A stretch of 64,000 nucleotides of DNA from NCBI RefSeq assembly GCF_024734405.1, contig NZ_CP059556.1, positions 3,100,001 to 3,164,000 of the forward strand. The letters are read 5' to 3'. Position 1 is the stretch's first letter; each line of letters begins with the position of its first letter. Positions 1 to 10,074 of this stretch are shown here, piece after piece. The translations under genes and the position numbers were made by a program. Origin of the DNA: Saccharopolyspora gregorii. Its GTDB lineage: Bacteria; Actinomycetota; Actinomycetes; Mycobacteriales; Pseudonocardiaceae. The notes below the pieces were generated by a model. The model was not told the DNA's origin, made no database searches, and was given only the letters and a program-made list of their open reading frames with translations.

Positions 1-365
1 CTGTCGCTGGTGAACCCGATGCCCTCGGTGGCCTTGACGTAGGCGAACCGGGCGCCGTCGGCGAACGCCCGCGGCCAGTCCACCGCACCCTGGTGGCCGC
101 TGACGTCCATGCCCGCCACCCCGGGGCCCCGCGGCTGCGGCCCGGACCGGTCGGTGTCCTCGGTGGCGGAACGGCCCACGCTGTAACCGGCCCACGCCCC
201 GTCCGGGTCGGCGCGGTCCAGGCGCGGCGCCGCGTCCGCGCCGTCGGCGCGCGCGGGCAGGGCGGGGGACACGATCGCGGCCAGCAGCGCACCGGTCAAC
301 GCGGCAGTCAGCCCGTGGCGCAGCCGGCGGCTCCGGGACGGGCGGGGATGTCGGGGAACGGGCAC
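1..365 (-). CDS. Secreted GH25 lysozyme (N-terminal part)
   Basis: Glycoside hydrolase family 25 muramidase, expected to cut peptidoglycan outside the cell. Only the first ~121 codons are present; the C-terminus lies beyond base 1. The GTG start at 365 is chosen because an AGGAGG ribosome site sits 9 nt upstream. The protein opens with an Arg-rich n-region, a hydrophobic stretch (LTAALTGALLAAIV) and an ARA-type cleavage site, so it has a Sec signal peptide. About 50 linker residues follow, then the family hallmark GMDVSGHQGAVDW, whose Asp is an active-site residue, and FAYVKATEG. Transcribed away from the divergent ATPase gene at 560. Family is clear; full domain content is unknown. Confidence 0.85.
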   Translation of the reverse strand, partial: MPVPRHPRPSRSRRLRHGLTAALTGALLAAIVSPALPARADGADAAPRLDRADPDGAWAGYSVGRSATEDTDRSGPQPRGPGVAGMDVSGHQGAVDWPRAFADGARFAYVKATEGIGFTSD

Positions 366-559
366 GGCGGTTCGCCTCCTAGGTGCGGGACGTCCGGTCG
401 GCGCACGCCCGGCCGCCACCGTCGGTGATCGACCGGGTCGAAGATCGTGCGGGCGGAGGATAACCGCTTGATCGCGAACCCGCCCGATCTCAGTCGCCCG
501 ACCGTGACCCGAGCGCAGCGGAGTGGATATTCGCCGCCGCGTCGGGTACCTGTCGGGCC

Positions 560-2326
560 ATGGCAGAACGAACCCACGGCCCCGGCGGCCCCCGGCGCGA
601 CGGGCGCCGCCGCCACGACCACCGACCCGACCGCGGGCCGCAGCAGCACTCCGGGCCGCGCGACGCCGCCGGGCTGCGCTCGCTGCTGCGCGACCTGCAC
701 GGCGCCGGCTACGGCCGCTACAAGACGCTGACCGGGGACTGGTCGTTCGACGGGTTCGACCTGGAAGTGCAGCGCGTCCAACCCGACCCCTACGCCCCGG
801 CCAGCCGCTGCGAGGTGCGGGTGCACCCCGGGACCGCGGGCCTGCCCGAGCAGCTGCGCTCCACCCCGGTGCGAGCGCGGGCCGTCGCGGGATTCCTGGT
901 GCGCGCCGCCGAGCACCGGTTGCGCGACAGCGGGCTGCGCGTCGACGCCGGCCGCCAGCAGGTCCTCGACCGCAGCTCCTGCCAGCTGCTGCCCGGCGGC
1001 GGGGTGCGGCTGCGGCTGGGCATCGACCTGCCGGGGCGCGGGCGCAGCATCGACGGCCGCGCCGCCGAACGCGCCCTGTGCGACCGGGTGCCGGACGTGG
1101 TGGAGGCGGCGCTGCGCTACGCCACCGCCGAGCAGGACCGGCTGCGGGAGTTCGTGGAATCGGTGGAGGACACCGACGCGCTGCGCGAGGAGCTCGCCGC
1201 CCGCGACCTGGTGGCGTTCGTCGCCGACGGCGCGGTGCTGCCGCGGCGCAGCGGTGTCGACGAACGCCCCCTGCCCGGTGCGGTGCCGTTCCGCTCACCG
1301 GAGTCGATGCGGGTGTCGGTGACCCTGCCCAACCGGGGTGAGGTGTCCGGCATGGGCATCGGGGAGGGCATCACCCTCGTCGTCGGCGGCGGGTTCCACG
1401 GCAAGTCCACGCTGCTGCGCGCCCTGGAGAACGGCGTGTACGACCACGTGCCCGGTGACGGGCGGGAACTGGTCGTCAGCCGCGAGGACACGGTGAAGGT
1501 CCGCGCCGAGGACGGGCGCCGGGTGCACCGGGTGGACGTGAGCCCGTTCGTGAGCCACCTGCCGACCGGTGCCGACACCGCGGACTTCTCCACCGACAAC
1601 GCCTCCGGTTCGACCTCGCAGGCCGCGGCGATCGTGGAGTCGGTGGAGGCCGGGGCGGGGGTGCTGCTGGTGGACGAGGACACCGCGGCCACGAACCTAA
1701 TGATCCGGGACGCGCGGATGCAGGCGCTGGTGGCCAAGGAGTCCGAGCCGCTGACGCCGTTCCTGGACCTGATCCGGCCGCTGTCGCGGTCCCGCGGGGT
1801 TTCCACGGTGCTGGTGATGGGCGGGTCGGGCGACTACATGGACGTCGCCGACCGGGTGCTGATGATGGACTCCTACCAGGCGCGGGAGGTCACCGACCGG
1901 GCCAGGGCGCTGGCGGCGACCCCCACCGGGCGCAGCCGGGAGGCCGAGGAGTTCCCGCCGGTGCGCGCCCGCATCCCCGCCCCGTCCTCGATCGAGGGGC
2001 AGCGCCCGAAGGTGCGGGCTCGCGGCACCGATGCGCTGACGTTGGGGGAGTCGACGGTGGAGTTGCGGGCCGTCGAGCAGCTGGTGGACCCGAGCCAGGT
2101 CACCGGGATCGGGTTGGCGCTGGTGACGTGCGTGCGGTCGGGCCTGCTGGACGGGACGCGCACGGTGGCCGAGGTCCTCGACGGGTTCGGGCAGCGGGTC
2201 GCCGAGCGCGGCGTGGCCGGGGTGGACGAGCGGTACGCGGGTGATTTCGCGGTGCCGCGCCGCTTCGAGCTGGCCGCGGCGCTCAACCGGTTGCGGACGT
2301 TGCGGGTCGCGGCGTTCCGGGACTGA
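560..2326 (+). CDS. Predicted ATPase of the ABC class (PF09818/COG3044)
   Basis: 588-residue soluble protein matching the ABC-class ATPase family of unknown physiological role. The first ~35 residues are Arg/His-rich and poorly conserved in type, so the true start could be slightly downstream; homologous sequence begins near AGLRSLLRDLHGAGYG. The P-loop is GGGFHGKST at about residues 276-284, and a Walker-B-like run VLLVDEDTAATN follows near residue 370, with STSQAAAI between them as the signature-like region. No membrane segments or export signal. It is followed after 80 bp by a phosphoribosyltransferase gene on the same strand, but no functional link is known. Role unassigned. Confidence 0.85.
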   Translation: MAERTHGPGGPRRDGRRRHDHRPDRGPQQHSGPRDAAGLRSLLRDLHGAGYGRYKTLTGDWSFDGFDLEVQRVQPDPYAPASRCEVRVHPGTAGLPEQLRSTPVRARAVAGFLVRAAEHRLRDSGLRVDAGRQQVLDRSSCQLLPGGGVRLRLGIDLPGRGRSIDGRAAERALCDRVPDVVEAALRYATAEQDRLREFVESVEDTDALREELAARDLVAFVADGAVLPRRSGVDERPLPGAVPFRSPESMRVSVTLPNRGEVSGMGIGEGITLVVGGGFHGKSTLLRALENGVYDHVPGDGRELVVSREDTVKVRAEDGRRVHRVDVSPFVSHLPTGADTADFSTDNASGSTSQAAAIVESVEAGAGVLLVDEDTAATNLMIRDARMQALVAKESEPLTPFLDLIRPLSRSRGVSTVLVMGGSGDYMDVADRVLMMDSYQAREVTDRARALAATPTGRSREAEEFPPVRARIPAPSSIEGQRPKVRARGTDALTLGESTVELRAVEQLVDPSQVTGIGLALVTCVRSGLLDGTRTVAEVLDGFGQRVAERGVAGVDERYAGDFAVPRRFELAAALNRLRTLRVAAFRD

Positions 2327-2406
2327 TCGGCGCGGGCGGGTTTCCCGCCGGGCCCGTGGCGGGCACACGGTGGTGGCAGGCTCGCCTCGGGAACGGAGGT
2401 TCGACG

Positions 2407-3057
2407 ATGCCGGGGCTCGGTGCGGCAGGGCGCTTCCGGGACCGCGAGCACGCGGGTGAGGTGCTCGCCGAGCAGCTCGCGCAGCAGCGGTGGGTGCGGC
2501 CGGTGGTGCTGGGCCTGGCCCGTGGCGGGGTGCCGGTGGCGGCGCGGGTCGCCGACCGGTTGGGGGCGCCGCTGCGGGTGGCGGTGGCCCGCAAGATCGG
2601 TGCTCCCGGGCAGCCGGAGCTGGCGTTGGGTGCGGTGACCGCGCACGGCCCGCCGAGCTACGACGAGCGGTTGCTGCGGTCGTTCCGGGTGGCGGAGTCG
2701 GCGTTGGCCGAGGCGTGCGAGCGGGAGCGCGCCGCCGCGCGGGCCCGCGAGGAGCGTTTCGGCGGTGGCCGGGCGCCGCAGGTCGCCGGGCGGGACGTGC
2801 TGCTGGTCGATGACGGGTTGGCGACGGGGGCGACGGCGCGGGCCGCGGTGCGGATGGTGCGGGAGTCCGCGCCGCGCTCGGTGGTGCTGGCGGTGCCGGT
2901 GGGTGCTCCGGATGCGGTGGAGGCGTTGCGGGCGGAGGCCGACGAGGTGGTGTGCGTGCTGCGGCCGGTGGACTTCAGCGCGGTGGGGCAGTGGTACGGG
3001 AGCTTCGCGGCGACCACCGACGAGGAGGTGGCGCGGCTGCTGGGGTCGTCTTCCTGA
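2407..3057 (+). CDS. Predicted phosphoribosyltransferase (COG1926)
   Basis: 216-residue type I PRTase-fold protein. The PRPP-binding signature VLLVDDGLATGATA lies near residues 132-145, and the flexible-loop region AVARKIGAPGQPELALGAV precedes it. COG1926 members often stand alone, and their substrate is not established. The ATG at 2407 is chosen over an upstream in-frame start because GGAGG lies about 8 nt before it. The gene follows the ABC-class ATPase by 80 bp and could be cotranscribed. Family assignment is firm; substrate unknown. Confidence 0.85.
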   Translation: MPGLGAAGRFRDREHAGEVLAEQLAQQRWVRPVVLGLARGGVPVAARVADRLGAPLRVAVARKIGAPGQPELALGAVTAHGPPSYDERLLRSFRVAESALAEACERERAAARAREERFGGGRAPQVAGRDVLLVDDGLATGATARAAVRMVRESAPRSVVLAVPVGAPDAVEALRAEADEVVCVLRPVDFSAVGQWYGSFAATTDEEVARLLGSSS

Positions 3058-3238
3058 CGGTCGCCCTCGGTGACGGTGCTTCGGCGGCCGGTGCTGCGCG
3101 GCCGTCCCGCACCCCAAAAGCAATGCGTTGCGGAATGCGCAACCCAGGCGTGGGGTTGTGCGGGAAACGGGTTGTTTCCGAGAACTTTCGCCCCGAAGGT
3201 GTGGTCTCCACCGGTTCCGTGGGGTTGGCTGAGCTGTT

Positions 3239-3631
3239 ATGACCCTTCCCGCGCACTCCGATCATCCAGCGGCGCCGACGCAGCGGCGCGCCGCCGGCTC
3301 CGGCGGCAGGCGGCCCGGGGTCGACGACGGCGGCTACACCGCGGAGGTCGCCCTCCAGGTCGGCGAAGCCGCCCGCGTCCTCGGGGAACGGCTCGGCGAC
3401 CCGGCCATGCCGCACTCGGTCGCCGACCTCGAACTCGCCACCCGCGGTTTCGCCGCCACCGCCGAAGGCATGGCCGCCGGCGTCGCGGGCGTCACCGAAT
3501 GGCTGCGTGCCACCGGGCACGCCGGGGCCCTGTCCGGGCACGCCAGCGTCGTGGCCGAGCGCCTCGTGCACGTCAGCCGCGAACTGACCCGGCTCGCGGA
3601 CGCGGTGGACGCCGCCGAACGTTCCGCCTGA
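3239..3631 (+). CDS. Conserved hypothetical helical protein
   Basis: 130 residues, no recognised domain. After a ~35-residue polar, Arg/Gly-rich leader, the sequence is almost entirely amphipathic helix (VALQVGEAARVLGERL, DLELATRGFAATAEGMAAG, ASVVAERLVHVSRELTRLADAV), suggesting a small helical-bundle protein. There is no signal peptide or cysteine. It converges on the small gene at 3646, only 14 bp away. The 181-bp spacer upstream contains short inverted repeats (GGAAAC/GTTTCC near 3171-3187) but no clear promoter. Codon use fits a real gene. Function unknown. Confidence 0.6.
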   Translation: MTLPAHSDHPAAPTQRRAAGSGGRRPGVDDGGYTAEVALQVGEAARVLGERLGDPAMPHSVADLELATRGFAATAEGMAAGVAGVTEWLRATGHAGALSGHASVVAERLVHVSRELTRLADAVDAAERSA

Positions 3632-3645
3632 CCGCGCGGCGCCGG

Positions 3646-3834
3646 TCAGCCCTCGGGTTCGTCGCCCGGTGCCGGGGGTTCGGGCCGCAGCGCGGCCGGG
3701 TCGTCGTCGGCGGGCGGTTCTGCGTCGAGCTCCTCCTGGGCGCGGGTGGGGTGGTTGCCCTGCAGGAGTCCGCGCACGTCCTGCTCCAGCGCGTCGTCCT
3801 GCGCGGGTCCGTGCTTGTCGCTGCCGCGTTGCAT
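3646..3834 (-). CDS. Small acidic hypothetical protein
   Basis: 62 residues opening MQRGSDKHGPAQDDALEQDV, a type of small hydrophilic protein seen widely in actinobacteria (an N-terminal basic 'SDKHGP..DD' segment, then an acidic Pro-rich tail). The tail is dominated by Glu, Asp and Pro and is probably disordered. GAAGGTGAG just upstream of the start serves as ribosome site. It is convergent with the helical protein ending at 3631 and divergent from the MFS exporter. No function known; the resemblance is from memory of the family pattern. Confidence 0.6.
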   Translation of the reverse strand: MQRGSDKHGPAQDDALEQDVRGLLQGNHPTRAQEELDAEPPADDDPAALRPEPPAPGDEPEG

Positions 3835-3929
3835 CGGCGCTCACCTTCCTTCATCGGGGGTCCCTCGCCTACCCGTCGTCCGGGTGGTCGAATCCCGCCG
3901 TCCGGGAGGCGTATCCCACGATCTCTGAA

Positions 3930-3944
3930 GTTAGGCACGCTAAC
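3930..3944. promoter_or_regulatory. Palindrome GTTAG-N5-CTAAC upstream of MFS gene
   Basis: Perfect inverted repeat GTTAG / CTAAC with spacer GCACG, 6-18 bp before the likely GTG starts (3951 or 3963) of the MFS transporter. Position and symmetry suit a repressor site that overlaps the promoter of a drug-exporter gene. It does not fit the 19-bp IdeR/DtxR box because the half-site spacing differs. No regulator gene lies next to it, so the binding protein is unknown. Confidence 0.4.
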
Positions 3945-3962
3945 GAACTAGTGTGGGGTGAC

Positions 3963-5387
3963 GTGACCGCACACGACGTCCAGGAGACCGGCACCGACCG
4001 AGCACTGCCCCGCAGCTTCGTGCTGACCATCGCCGCCGGGACCGTGCTGCAAGCGCTCAACGCCTCCACCATGGCCGTCGCCCTCGTCGACATCCGGCAG
4101 CAGTTCCACGCCGGCGCGGCCGCGTCCTGGCTGATCTCCGGGCTGTACCTGGCCACCGCCATCGGCTCGCCCACCGCGGGGCGCCTGGCCGACCGCATCG
4201 GCGCCCGCCGGGTGTTCACCACCTCCCTCGTGCTCACCGTGCTCAGCTCCCTGCTCGCCCCGCTCGCACCCGACCTCGGCTGGCTGATCGCGCTGCGCAT
4301 CCTGCTGGGCCTGGGCACCTGCGCGGCGTTCCCCGCCGGAGTCGCGATGCTGCGCGCCGAAGCCGACCGCCGCGGCACCGCCCTGCCCGCGGGGGCGCTG
4401 AGCGCCCTGGCCATCGGCGGACAGGTCATGATCGCCTTCGGCCCCGTCGTCGGCGGACTGCTGGTGTCCTGGCAGGGCTGGCAATCGATCTTCCTGATCA
4501 ACGTGCCCCTCGGCCTCGCCGTCGGCCTCGCGGCCTGGCGCCACCTGCCCGCCGACCCGCCCCGGCCACCCACCAGCACCACCGCCGTGCTGCGCGGCCT
4601 CGACCTGCCCGGCGCCGCCCTGTTCACCGGCTGCATCGCCGTGCTCATGCTGTTCCTGCTGTCGCTGGCCGAACAGCCCCGCTGGTGGCTGCTCGGACCG
4701 CTGGCCGTGCTCGTCGCCGCGTTCACCACCTGGGAACTGCGGGTGCCCGACCCGTTCGCCGACGTGCGGATGCTCGCCCGCAACCGGCCGCTGACCGGCA
4801 CCTACCTGCGCACCGCGCTGACCTACGTCGCCTTCTACACCGTCTTCTACGGCTACCCGATGTGGCTGCAGAACGCCCGCGGCCTCAGCCCCGACCAGGC
4901 AGGGCTGGTCGTGCTGCCCATCGCGCTGCTGGCAATGGCCTCGGTGGCCGTAGCCGGGCGCGTCATCCGCCGCCGCGGGCACCGGCCCGTGCTGCTGGTC
5001 GGGTCGGTGGCGCTGCTGGCAGGCGGGTTCGGGCTGACCTTCCTGCACTCCGCCAGCGACCTGGTGCCGCTGCTCGGCGTCGCCGCCCTGCTCGGCCTGC
5101 CCAACGGGTTCAACAACATCGGCAACCAAGCCGCCCTCTACCAGCAGGCCGACGCCGCCGACGCGGGCATGGCCTCCGGGCTCTACCGCACCTCCCAGTA
5201 CGTCGGCGCCAACATCGCCGCCGCCGTCATCGAACTCGGCTTCGCCGGACCGGCCGCTGACGCCGGACTGCACCGGCTCGGTACCGTCGTAGCCGTGATC
5301 AGCGCCGTGCTGCTGGCAGGAGCGCTGCGGGAACGGCTCGCCACCGGGCGCCGCGCGGGCGGTGCGTTCCCAACCCAGAAGAGTTGA
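3963..5387 (+). CDS. MFS drug-type exporter (DHA2-like)
   Basis: About 474 residues of a major facilitator superfamily permease, likely a proton-driven exporter with ~14 hydrophobic segments running from FVLTIAAGTVLQALN to the C-terminal AVISAVLLAGAL. The loop 2-3 motif LADRIGARRVF (motif A) and the motif-C-like region AFPAGVAMLRAE are visible. GTG 3963 is the most conservative start; an in-frame GTG at 3951 would place the start just after the upstream palindrome. The substrate cannot be read from sequence. The Clp-type gene begins 58 bp downstream. Confidence 0.85.
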   Translation: MTAHDVQETGTDRALPRSFVLTIAAGTVLQALNASTMAVALVDIRQQFHAGAAASWLISGLYLATAIGSPTAGRLADRIGARRVFTTSLVLTVLSSLLAPLAPDLGWLIALRILLGLGTCAAFPAGVAMLRAEADRRGTALPAGALSALAIGGQVMIAFGPVVGGLLVSWQGWQSIFLINVPLGLAVGLAAWRHLPADPPRPPTSTTAVLRGLDLPGAALFTGCIAVLMLFLLSLAEQPRWWLLGPLAVLVAAFTTWELRVPDPFADVRMLARNRPLTGTYLRTALTYVAFYTVFYGYPMWLQNARGLSPDQAGLVVLPIALLAMASVAVAGRVIRRRGHRPVLLVGSVALLAGGFGLTFLHSASDLVPLLGVAALLGLPNGFNNIGNQAALYQQADAADAGMASGLYRTSQYVGANIAAAVIELGFAGPAADAGLHRLGTVVAVISAVLLAGALRERLATGRRAGGAFPTQKS

Positions 5388-5445
5388 TCACTATGGTGGC
5401 GTGGTGCGGGCACGACCGGTGCCCGCCGCGGCAGGAGGTGCACCA

Positions 5446-7824
5446 GTGGATCGGGGCAGTGCAGGCGATGCGTCGGCCGCATTCGATTCGCTGCTCAACA
5501 GCCTCGTCGAAGGCGGCGGCCAGCAGCACCGCACCGAACACGGCCCCGGCGGCCTCGGCCTGGCCAACCTCCTCGACCCCGAAGCCCACGACGTGGTCTC
5601 CAAAGCCATCCACGCCACCGTCGACTGGGGCAGCCGCGAACTCGACAGCACCCACCTGCTGTGGGCGGTCACCCAGGTCGACTCCACCGCCCGCATGCTC
5701 GCCGACTCCGGTGTCCGCGTCACCGACCTCGCCACCGGCGTGCGCACCGTCGCCGGCACCGTCGACGCCGTCGCCGGCGGACCGCGCCGCGCCCCCGTGC
5801 TCTCGTCCTCCGCGCGCCGCGCCCTGCTCGGCGCCCACCAGCAGGCCCTCGGCGAAGGAGCCGAAGTCGTCGGCGCCCGCCACGTGCTGCTGGGCCTGGC
5901 CCACGACCCCGAATCCGTCGCGGGCCGCGCACTGGCCCGCGCCATGGAAGGCGGCGAACGCCCCCGCGGCACCCGCAGCGGCCCCGGCTCGCTGAGCGCC
6001 ACCCCGCGCCTGGACGAGTTCGGCCTCGACATGACCGAACTCGCCCGCAACGGCGCCTTCGACCCCGTCATCGGCCGCGACGAGGAGATCGACCAGGCCA
6101 TCGAAGTCCTCGGCCGCCGCGCCAAGAACAACCCGGTGTTCATCGGCGACCCCGGTGTCGGCAAGACCGCCCTGGTCGAAGGGCTCGCCCAGCGCATCGT
6201 CGACCACGAGGTGCCCTGGCCCCTGGCCGGCAAGCGCCTCGTGTCCCTGGACCTGGCAGGCATGGTCGCCGGCGCGAAGTTCCGCGGCGAATTCGAACAG
6301 CGCTTCCGCGACGTGCTCACCGAACTGCGCACCCACCGCGATGACGTCGTCGTGTTCATCGACGAGATGCACAGCATCGTCGGCGCGGGCGCGGGGGAGG
6401 GCTCCATGGATGCGGGCACCATGCTCAAACCCGCCCTCGCCCGCGGCGAACTGCACCTGATCGGCGCCACCACCGTCGAGGAGTACCGCAAGCACGTCGA
6501 GAAGGACCCGGCGCTGGAACGCCGCTTCCAACCCGTCCTGGTGCCCGAGCCCTCCGTCGAGGACACCATCCGCGTCCTCGACGGCGTCGCCGAGAAGTAC
6601 CGCCGCCACCACCGGGTCCGCATCGCCCCCGACGCCCTCGACGCCGCCGCCCGCCTCGCCGATCGCTACCTCACCGACCGGTTCCTGCCGGACAAGGCGT
6701 TCGACCTGCTCGACCAGGCATGCTCCCGGGTGCGGATGCGCCGCGGCGGCACCTCCTGGGCCGCCGAACCGCTGGTCGAAGCCGCCGACGTCGCCGACGT
6801 CGTCGCCCGCCGCACCGGCATCCCCGTCGCCGAAGTCTCCGACCAGGACCGGCGCCGCCTGCTCGACCTCGAACAACGCCTTACCGAACGCGTCGTCGGC
6901 CAGCCCGTCGCGGTGCGCTCCGTGGCCGAAGCCGTCCGCCGTGCCCACGCCGGGCTCGCCGACCCCGACCGGCCCATCGGCAGCTTCCTGTTCCTCGGCC
7001 CCACCGGCGTCGGCAAGACCGAACTCGCCCGCGCCCTGTCCCGCGCCCTGTTCGGCGACGCCGACCGCATGGCCCGCTTCGACATGGGCGAGTTCCAGGA
7101 CAAGCACACCGTCTCCCGCCTCATCGGCGCCCCACCCGGCTACGTCGGCTACGAGGAAGCCGGGCAGCTCACCGAACGCATCCGCCGCCAGCCCTACTCG
7201 GTGGTGCTGCTCGACGAAGTCGAAAAAGCCCACCCCGACGTGTTCAACACGCTGCTGCAGGTCCTCGACGCCGGACGCCTCACCGACTCCCAAGGCCGCG
7301 CCGTCGACTTCCGCAACACCGTGATCATCATGACCTCCAACATCGGCGCCGACCGCATCCTCGACTCCACCGCACCCGCCGACGAACTCGCCGACGCGCT
7401 CCTCGACGACCTGCGCGGGTTCTTCCGCCCCGAATTCCTCAACCGCATCGACGAGGTCACCGTCTTCCAAGCCCTCGGCGACCGCGAACTCGCCGAGATC
7501 ACCTCCCTGCTGCTGGAACGCACCGCCGCGCAGCTGCGCGAACAAGGCATCCGCATGGAGGTCTCCGCCGCCGCCATGGCCTGGCTGGCCGAACGCGGCG
7601 CAGGCGGCGAATTCGGCGCCCGCCCGCTGCGGCGCACCATCCAGCGCCACCTCGACACCCGGCTCGCGTCCCTGCTGCTGGAAGGGTCCCTCACCGACGG
7701 GGGAGACGTGCTCGTCGACGTCCTCGGCGGCGAACTGTCCCTGCACGTCTCCGCCGCCCGCCCCGGACCCGCAGGCGGCCGCCACGCCGCACCCGCGCAC
7801 CGCCGCACCAGCGCCCCCGCCTGA
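5446..7824 (+). CDS. Clp-family AAA+ unfoldase (ClpC/ClpA-like)
   Basis: 792-residue class I Clp ATPase that unfolds substrates for ClpP or remodels aggregates. GTG 5446 is chosen because AGGAGG lies 7 nt upstream. Order: N-terminal Clp repeat region (~30-170); first AAA+ module with Walker A GDPGVGKT near residue 234 and Walker [11 protein letters not shown]; a short middle region without the long coiled M-domain of ClpB; second module with GPTGVGKT near residue 517, [14 protein letters not shown] and the sensor-2 region GARPLRR. The C-terminal tail is Ala/His/Arg-rich. Lack of a ClpB-type linker argues for a protease partner. It is a paralogue-type Clp rather than obviously the housekeeping ClpC1. 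Confidence 0.88.
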   Translation: MDRGSAGDASAAFDSLLNSLVEGGGQQHRTEHGPGGLGLANLLDPEAHDVVSKAIHATVDWGSRELDSTHLLWAVTQVDSTARMLADSGVRVTDLATGVRTVAGTVDAVAGGPRRAPVLSSSARRALLGAHQQALGEGAEVVGARHVLLGLAHDPESVAGRALARAMEGGERPRGTRSGPGSLSATPRLDEFGLDMTELARNGAFDPVIGRDEEIDQAIEVLGRRAKNNPVFIGDPGVGKTALVEGLAQRIVDHEVPWPLAGKRLVSLDLAGMVAGAKFRGEFEQRFRDVLTELRTHRDDVVVFIDEMHSIVGAGAGEGSMDAGTMLKPALARGELHLIGATTVEEYRKHVEKDPALERRFQPVLVPEPSVEDTIRVLDGVAEKYRRHHRVRIAPDALDAAARLADRYLTDRFLPDKAFDLLDQACSRVRMRRGGTSWAAEPLVEAADVADVVARRTGIPVAEVSDQDRRRLLDLEQRLTERVVGQPVAVRSVAEAVRRAHAGLADPDRPIGSFLFLGPTGVGKTELARALSRALFGDADRMARFDMGEFQDKHTVSRLIGAPPGYVGYEEAGQLTERIRRQPYSVVLLDEVEKAHPDVFNTLLQVLDAGRLTDSQGRAVDFRNTVIIMTSNIGADRILDSTAPADELADALLDDLRGFFRPEFLNRIDEVTVFQALGDRELAEITSLLLERTAAQLREQGIRMEVSAAAMAWLAERGAGGEFGARPLRRTIQRHLDTRLASLLLEGSLTDGGDVLVDVLGGELSLHVSAARPGPAGGRHAAPAHRRTSAPA

Positions 7825-7899
7825 CCTGATCGTTTGGCCCGCACCCCGCCCGGGTAGCCCCGCGGAGACCGGTGATCCTCCACCACCCGGGAGGCAGCG

Positions 7900-9843
7900 A
7901 TGCCGCAGACGCTGGCGCACAAGCTCATCACCGCCCACCTCACCGACGGCGAACCCACCCCGGGAACCGAGATCGGCCTGCGCGTCGACCAGACCCTCAC
8001 CCAGGACGCCACCGGCACCCTCGTCATGCAGGAACTCGAAGCGTTCGGGCTGCGCCGCGCCCGCACCGAGCTCAGCGCCCAGTACGTCGACCACAACCTC
8101 CTGCAAACCGACGAGAAGAACGCCGAAGACCACGCCTACCTGCGCACCGCCGCCGCCCACTACGGGCTCTGGTACTCCCCACCCGGCAATGGCGTCTCCC
8201 ACCCCACCCACATGCAGCGCTTCGGCGCCCCCGGCAAAACCCTCGCCGGATCCGACTCCCACACCTGCGCCGCCGGATCCCTGGGCATGCTCGCCATCGG
8301 CGTCGGCGGCCTCGAAGTCGCCCTCGCCATCACCGGCGCACCACTGCGCCTCCGGATGCCGCACGTGTGGGGAGTGCACCTGGACGGGCGGCTACCGCCG
8401 TGGGTGTCGGCCAAGGACGTCGTGCTCGAAATGCTGCGCCGCCACGGCGTCGCCGGCGGCGCCGGGCGCATCATCGAATACCACGGGCCCGGCCTCGCCG
8501 AACTCACCGCCATGGACCGGCACGTCATCGCCAACATGGGCGCCGAACTCGGCGCCACCACCACCGTGTTCCCTGCCGACGACGCCGTCCACGACTTCCT
8601 GCGCGCCGAAGACCGCGAAGCCGACTTCACTCCGCTGGCCGCCGACCCCGGCGCCGACTACGACCTCACCGAACACATCGACCTGTCCACCCTCGAACCG
8701 CTGATCGCCCGGCCCCGCTCACCCGGCAACGTCGTGCCCGTCCGCGAAGCCGCCGGAACCGACATCGGCCAAGTCGTCATCGGCTCCTCCGCCAACCCCG
8801 GCCTGCGCGACTTCGCCATCGCCGCCGACATGGTCCGCGGCCGCCGCACCGCCCCGCAGGTCAGCTTCGACATCAACCCCACCTCCCGGCAGATCCTCAC
8901 CGACCTCGCCGCCACCGGAGACCTCGCCGCACTCGTCACCGCAGGCGCCCGCCTGCACCAGACCGGCTGCCTCGGCTGCATCGGCATGGGACAAGCACCC
9001 GCCGAAGGCACCCACTCGCTGCGCACCTTCCCCCGCAACTTCCCCGGCCGCTCCGGCACCCCCGACGACTCGGTGTGGCTGTGCTCCCCGGAGACCGCCA
9101 CCGCCGCCGCCCTCACCGGCCGCATCACCGACCCCCGCGACCTCGCCGACGACCTCGACCTGCACCCGCGGCCCCGGCTGCCGCAGCGCTCCGCCGTCAA
9201 CACCGCCATGCTCGTCGCCCCACCACCGGCCGACGACGCCGAACGCATCCGGCCGGAGAAGGGCCCCAACATCTCCGCGCTCCCGGAGTTCACCGCCCTG
9301 CCCGACCACCTCGACGCCCCCGTGCTGCTGATCACCGGCGACGACGTCTCCACCGACGAGATCTCCCCGGCAGGAGCCCACGCCCTGCCGCTGCGCTCCA
9401 ACATCCCCGAACTCGCCCGCTTCACCTTCACCCGCCTCGACCCCGACTACCCGCGCCGCGCCGCCGACACCGGGCCGCACATCGTCATCGGCGGCGACAA
9501 CTACGGGCAGGGCTCCTCCCGCGAACACGCCGCCATCACCCCCCGCTACCTCGGCGTGCAGCTGGTCATCGCGAAGTCCTTCGCCCGCATCCACTGGCAG
9601 AACCTGGTCAACTTCGGGATCCTGCCGCTGCGCTTCACCGACCCCGACGACCACGACCGCATCGACCTCGGCGACGTCCTGACCGCCGACGGCCTGCGCG
9701 ACCGGCTCCGCACCGGCGGGCCCCTCACCCTCCGCAACACCACGAAGAGTCGCGACATCACCGCCGAACCTCACCTGTCCGAACGACAAACCGAAGCCGT
9801 CCTCGCCGGAGGCATCATCCCGCTGTCGGCCAACTCCCCTTAA
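7900..9843 (+). CDS. Aconitate hydratase
   Basis: 647-residue aconitase-superfamily enzyme, interconverting citrate and isocitrate in the TCA cycle; cytosolic. The [4Fe-4S] ligand motifs are visible: SDSHTCAAGSLGM (first Cys) and GCLGCIGMG (second and third). The C-terminal swivel domain carries GDDVSTDEISPAG and the substrate-binding GGDNYGQGSSREHA. Length and layout fit the shorter 'putative aconitate hydratase' (Aquifex-type) group rather than the ~900-residue AcnA. GGGAGG sits 6 nt before the ATG. It stands alone, followed by a STAS gene. An isopropylmalate-isomerase-like activity is less likely because both domains are fused. Confidence 0.9.
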   Translation: MPQTLAHKLITAHLTDGEPTPGTEIGLRVDQTLTQDATGTLVMQELEAFGLRRARTELSAQYVDHNLLQTDEKNAEDHAYLRTAAAHYGLWYSPPGNGVSHPTHMQRFGAPGKTLAGSDSHTCAAGSLGMLAIGVGGLEVALAITGAPLRLRMPHVWGVHLDGRLPPWVSAKDVVLEMLRRHGVAGGAGRIIEYHGPGLAELTAMDRHVIANMGAELGATTTVFPADDAVHDFLRAEDREADFTPLAADPGADYDLTEHIDLSTLEPLIARPRSPGNVVPVREAAGTDIGQVVIGSSANPGLRDFAIAADMVRGRRTAPQVSFDINPTSRQILTDLAATGDLAALVTAGARLHQTGCLGCIGMGQAPAEGTHSLRTFPRNFPGRSGTPDDSVWLCSPETATAAALTGRITDPRDLADDLDLHPRPRLPQRSAVNTAMLVAPPPADDAERIRPEKGPNISALPEFTALPDHLDAPVLLITGDDVSTDEISPAGAHALPLRSNIPELARFTFTRLDPDYPRRAADTGPHIVIGGDNYGQGSSREHAAITPRYLGVQLVIAKSFARIHWQNLVNFGILPLRFTDPDDHDRIDLGDVLTADGLRDRLRTGGPLTLRNTTKSRDITAEPHLSERQTEAVLAGGIIPLSANSP

Positions 9844-10074
9844 GTCTTCGCACGATGGTGGCCAGCCTTGTTTCGGTCGGACTAGCGCTCCTACGGTGGG
9901 GAAACAGCGGTCGAGCACCTGGCCATGACGTCCCTGGCCCACATCGGAACCGCAGCGCCGCACCCGGGCACAGCCACCGAGATCACCGGTGGCCACCGCA
10001 ACGCGCCGCCGCCACCGACACGCCCGGACCAGCCACCCCGGCCGCGAACAGCATTCGAACACGGGGGAGGCAGT

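Noticed and set aside
3930-3944. IdeR/DtxR iron box
   Set aside because: Half-sites resemble TTAG/CTAA but the spacing is 5 nt rather than the arrangement of the 19-bp box.
5299-8379. A 1026-codon open frame opposite the Clp and aconitase genes
   Set aside because: High GC leaves long stop-free antisense frames. The translation is low-complexity Gly/Asp/Val/Glu, while the + strand encodes well-known families.
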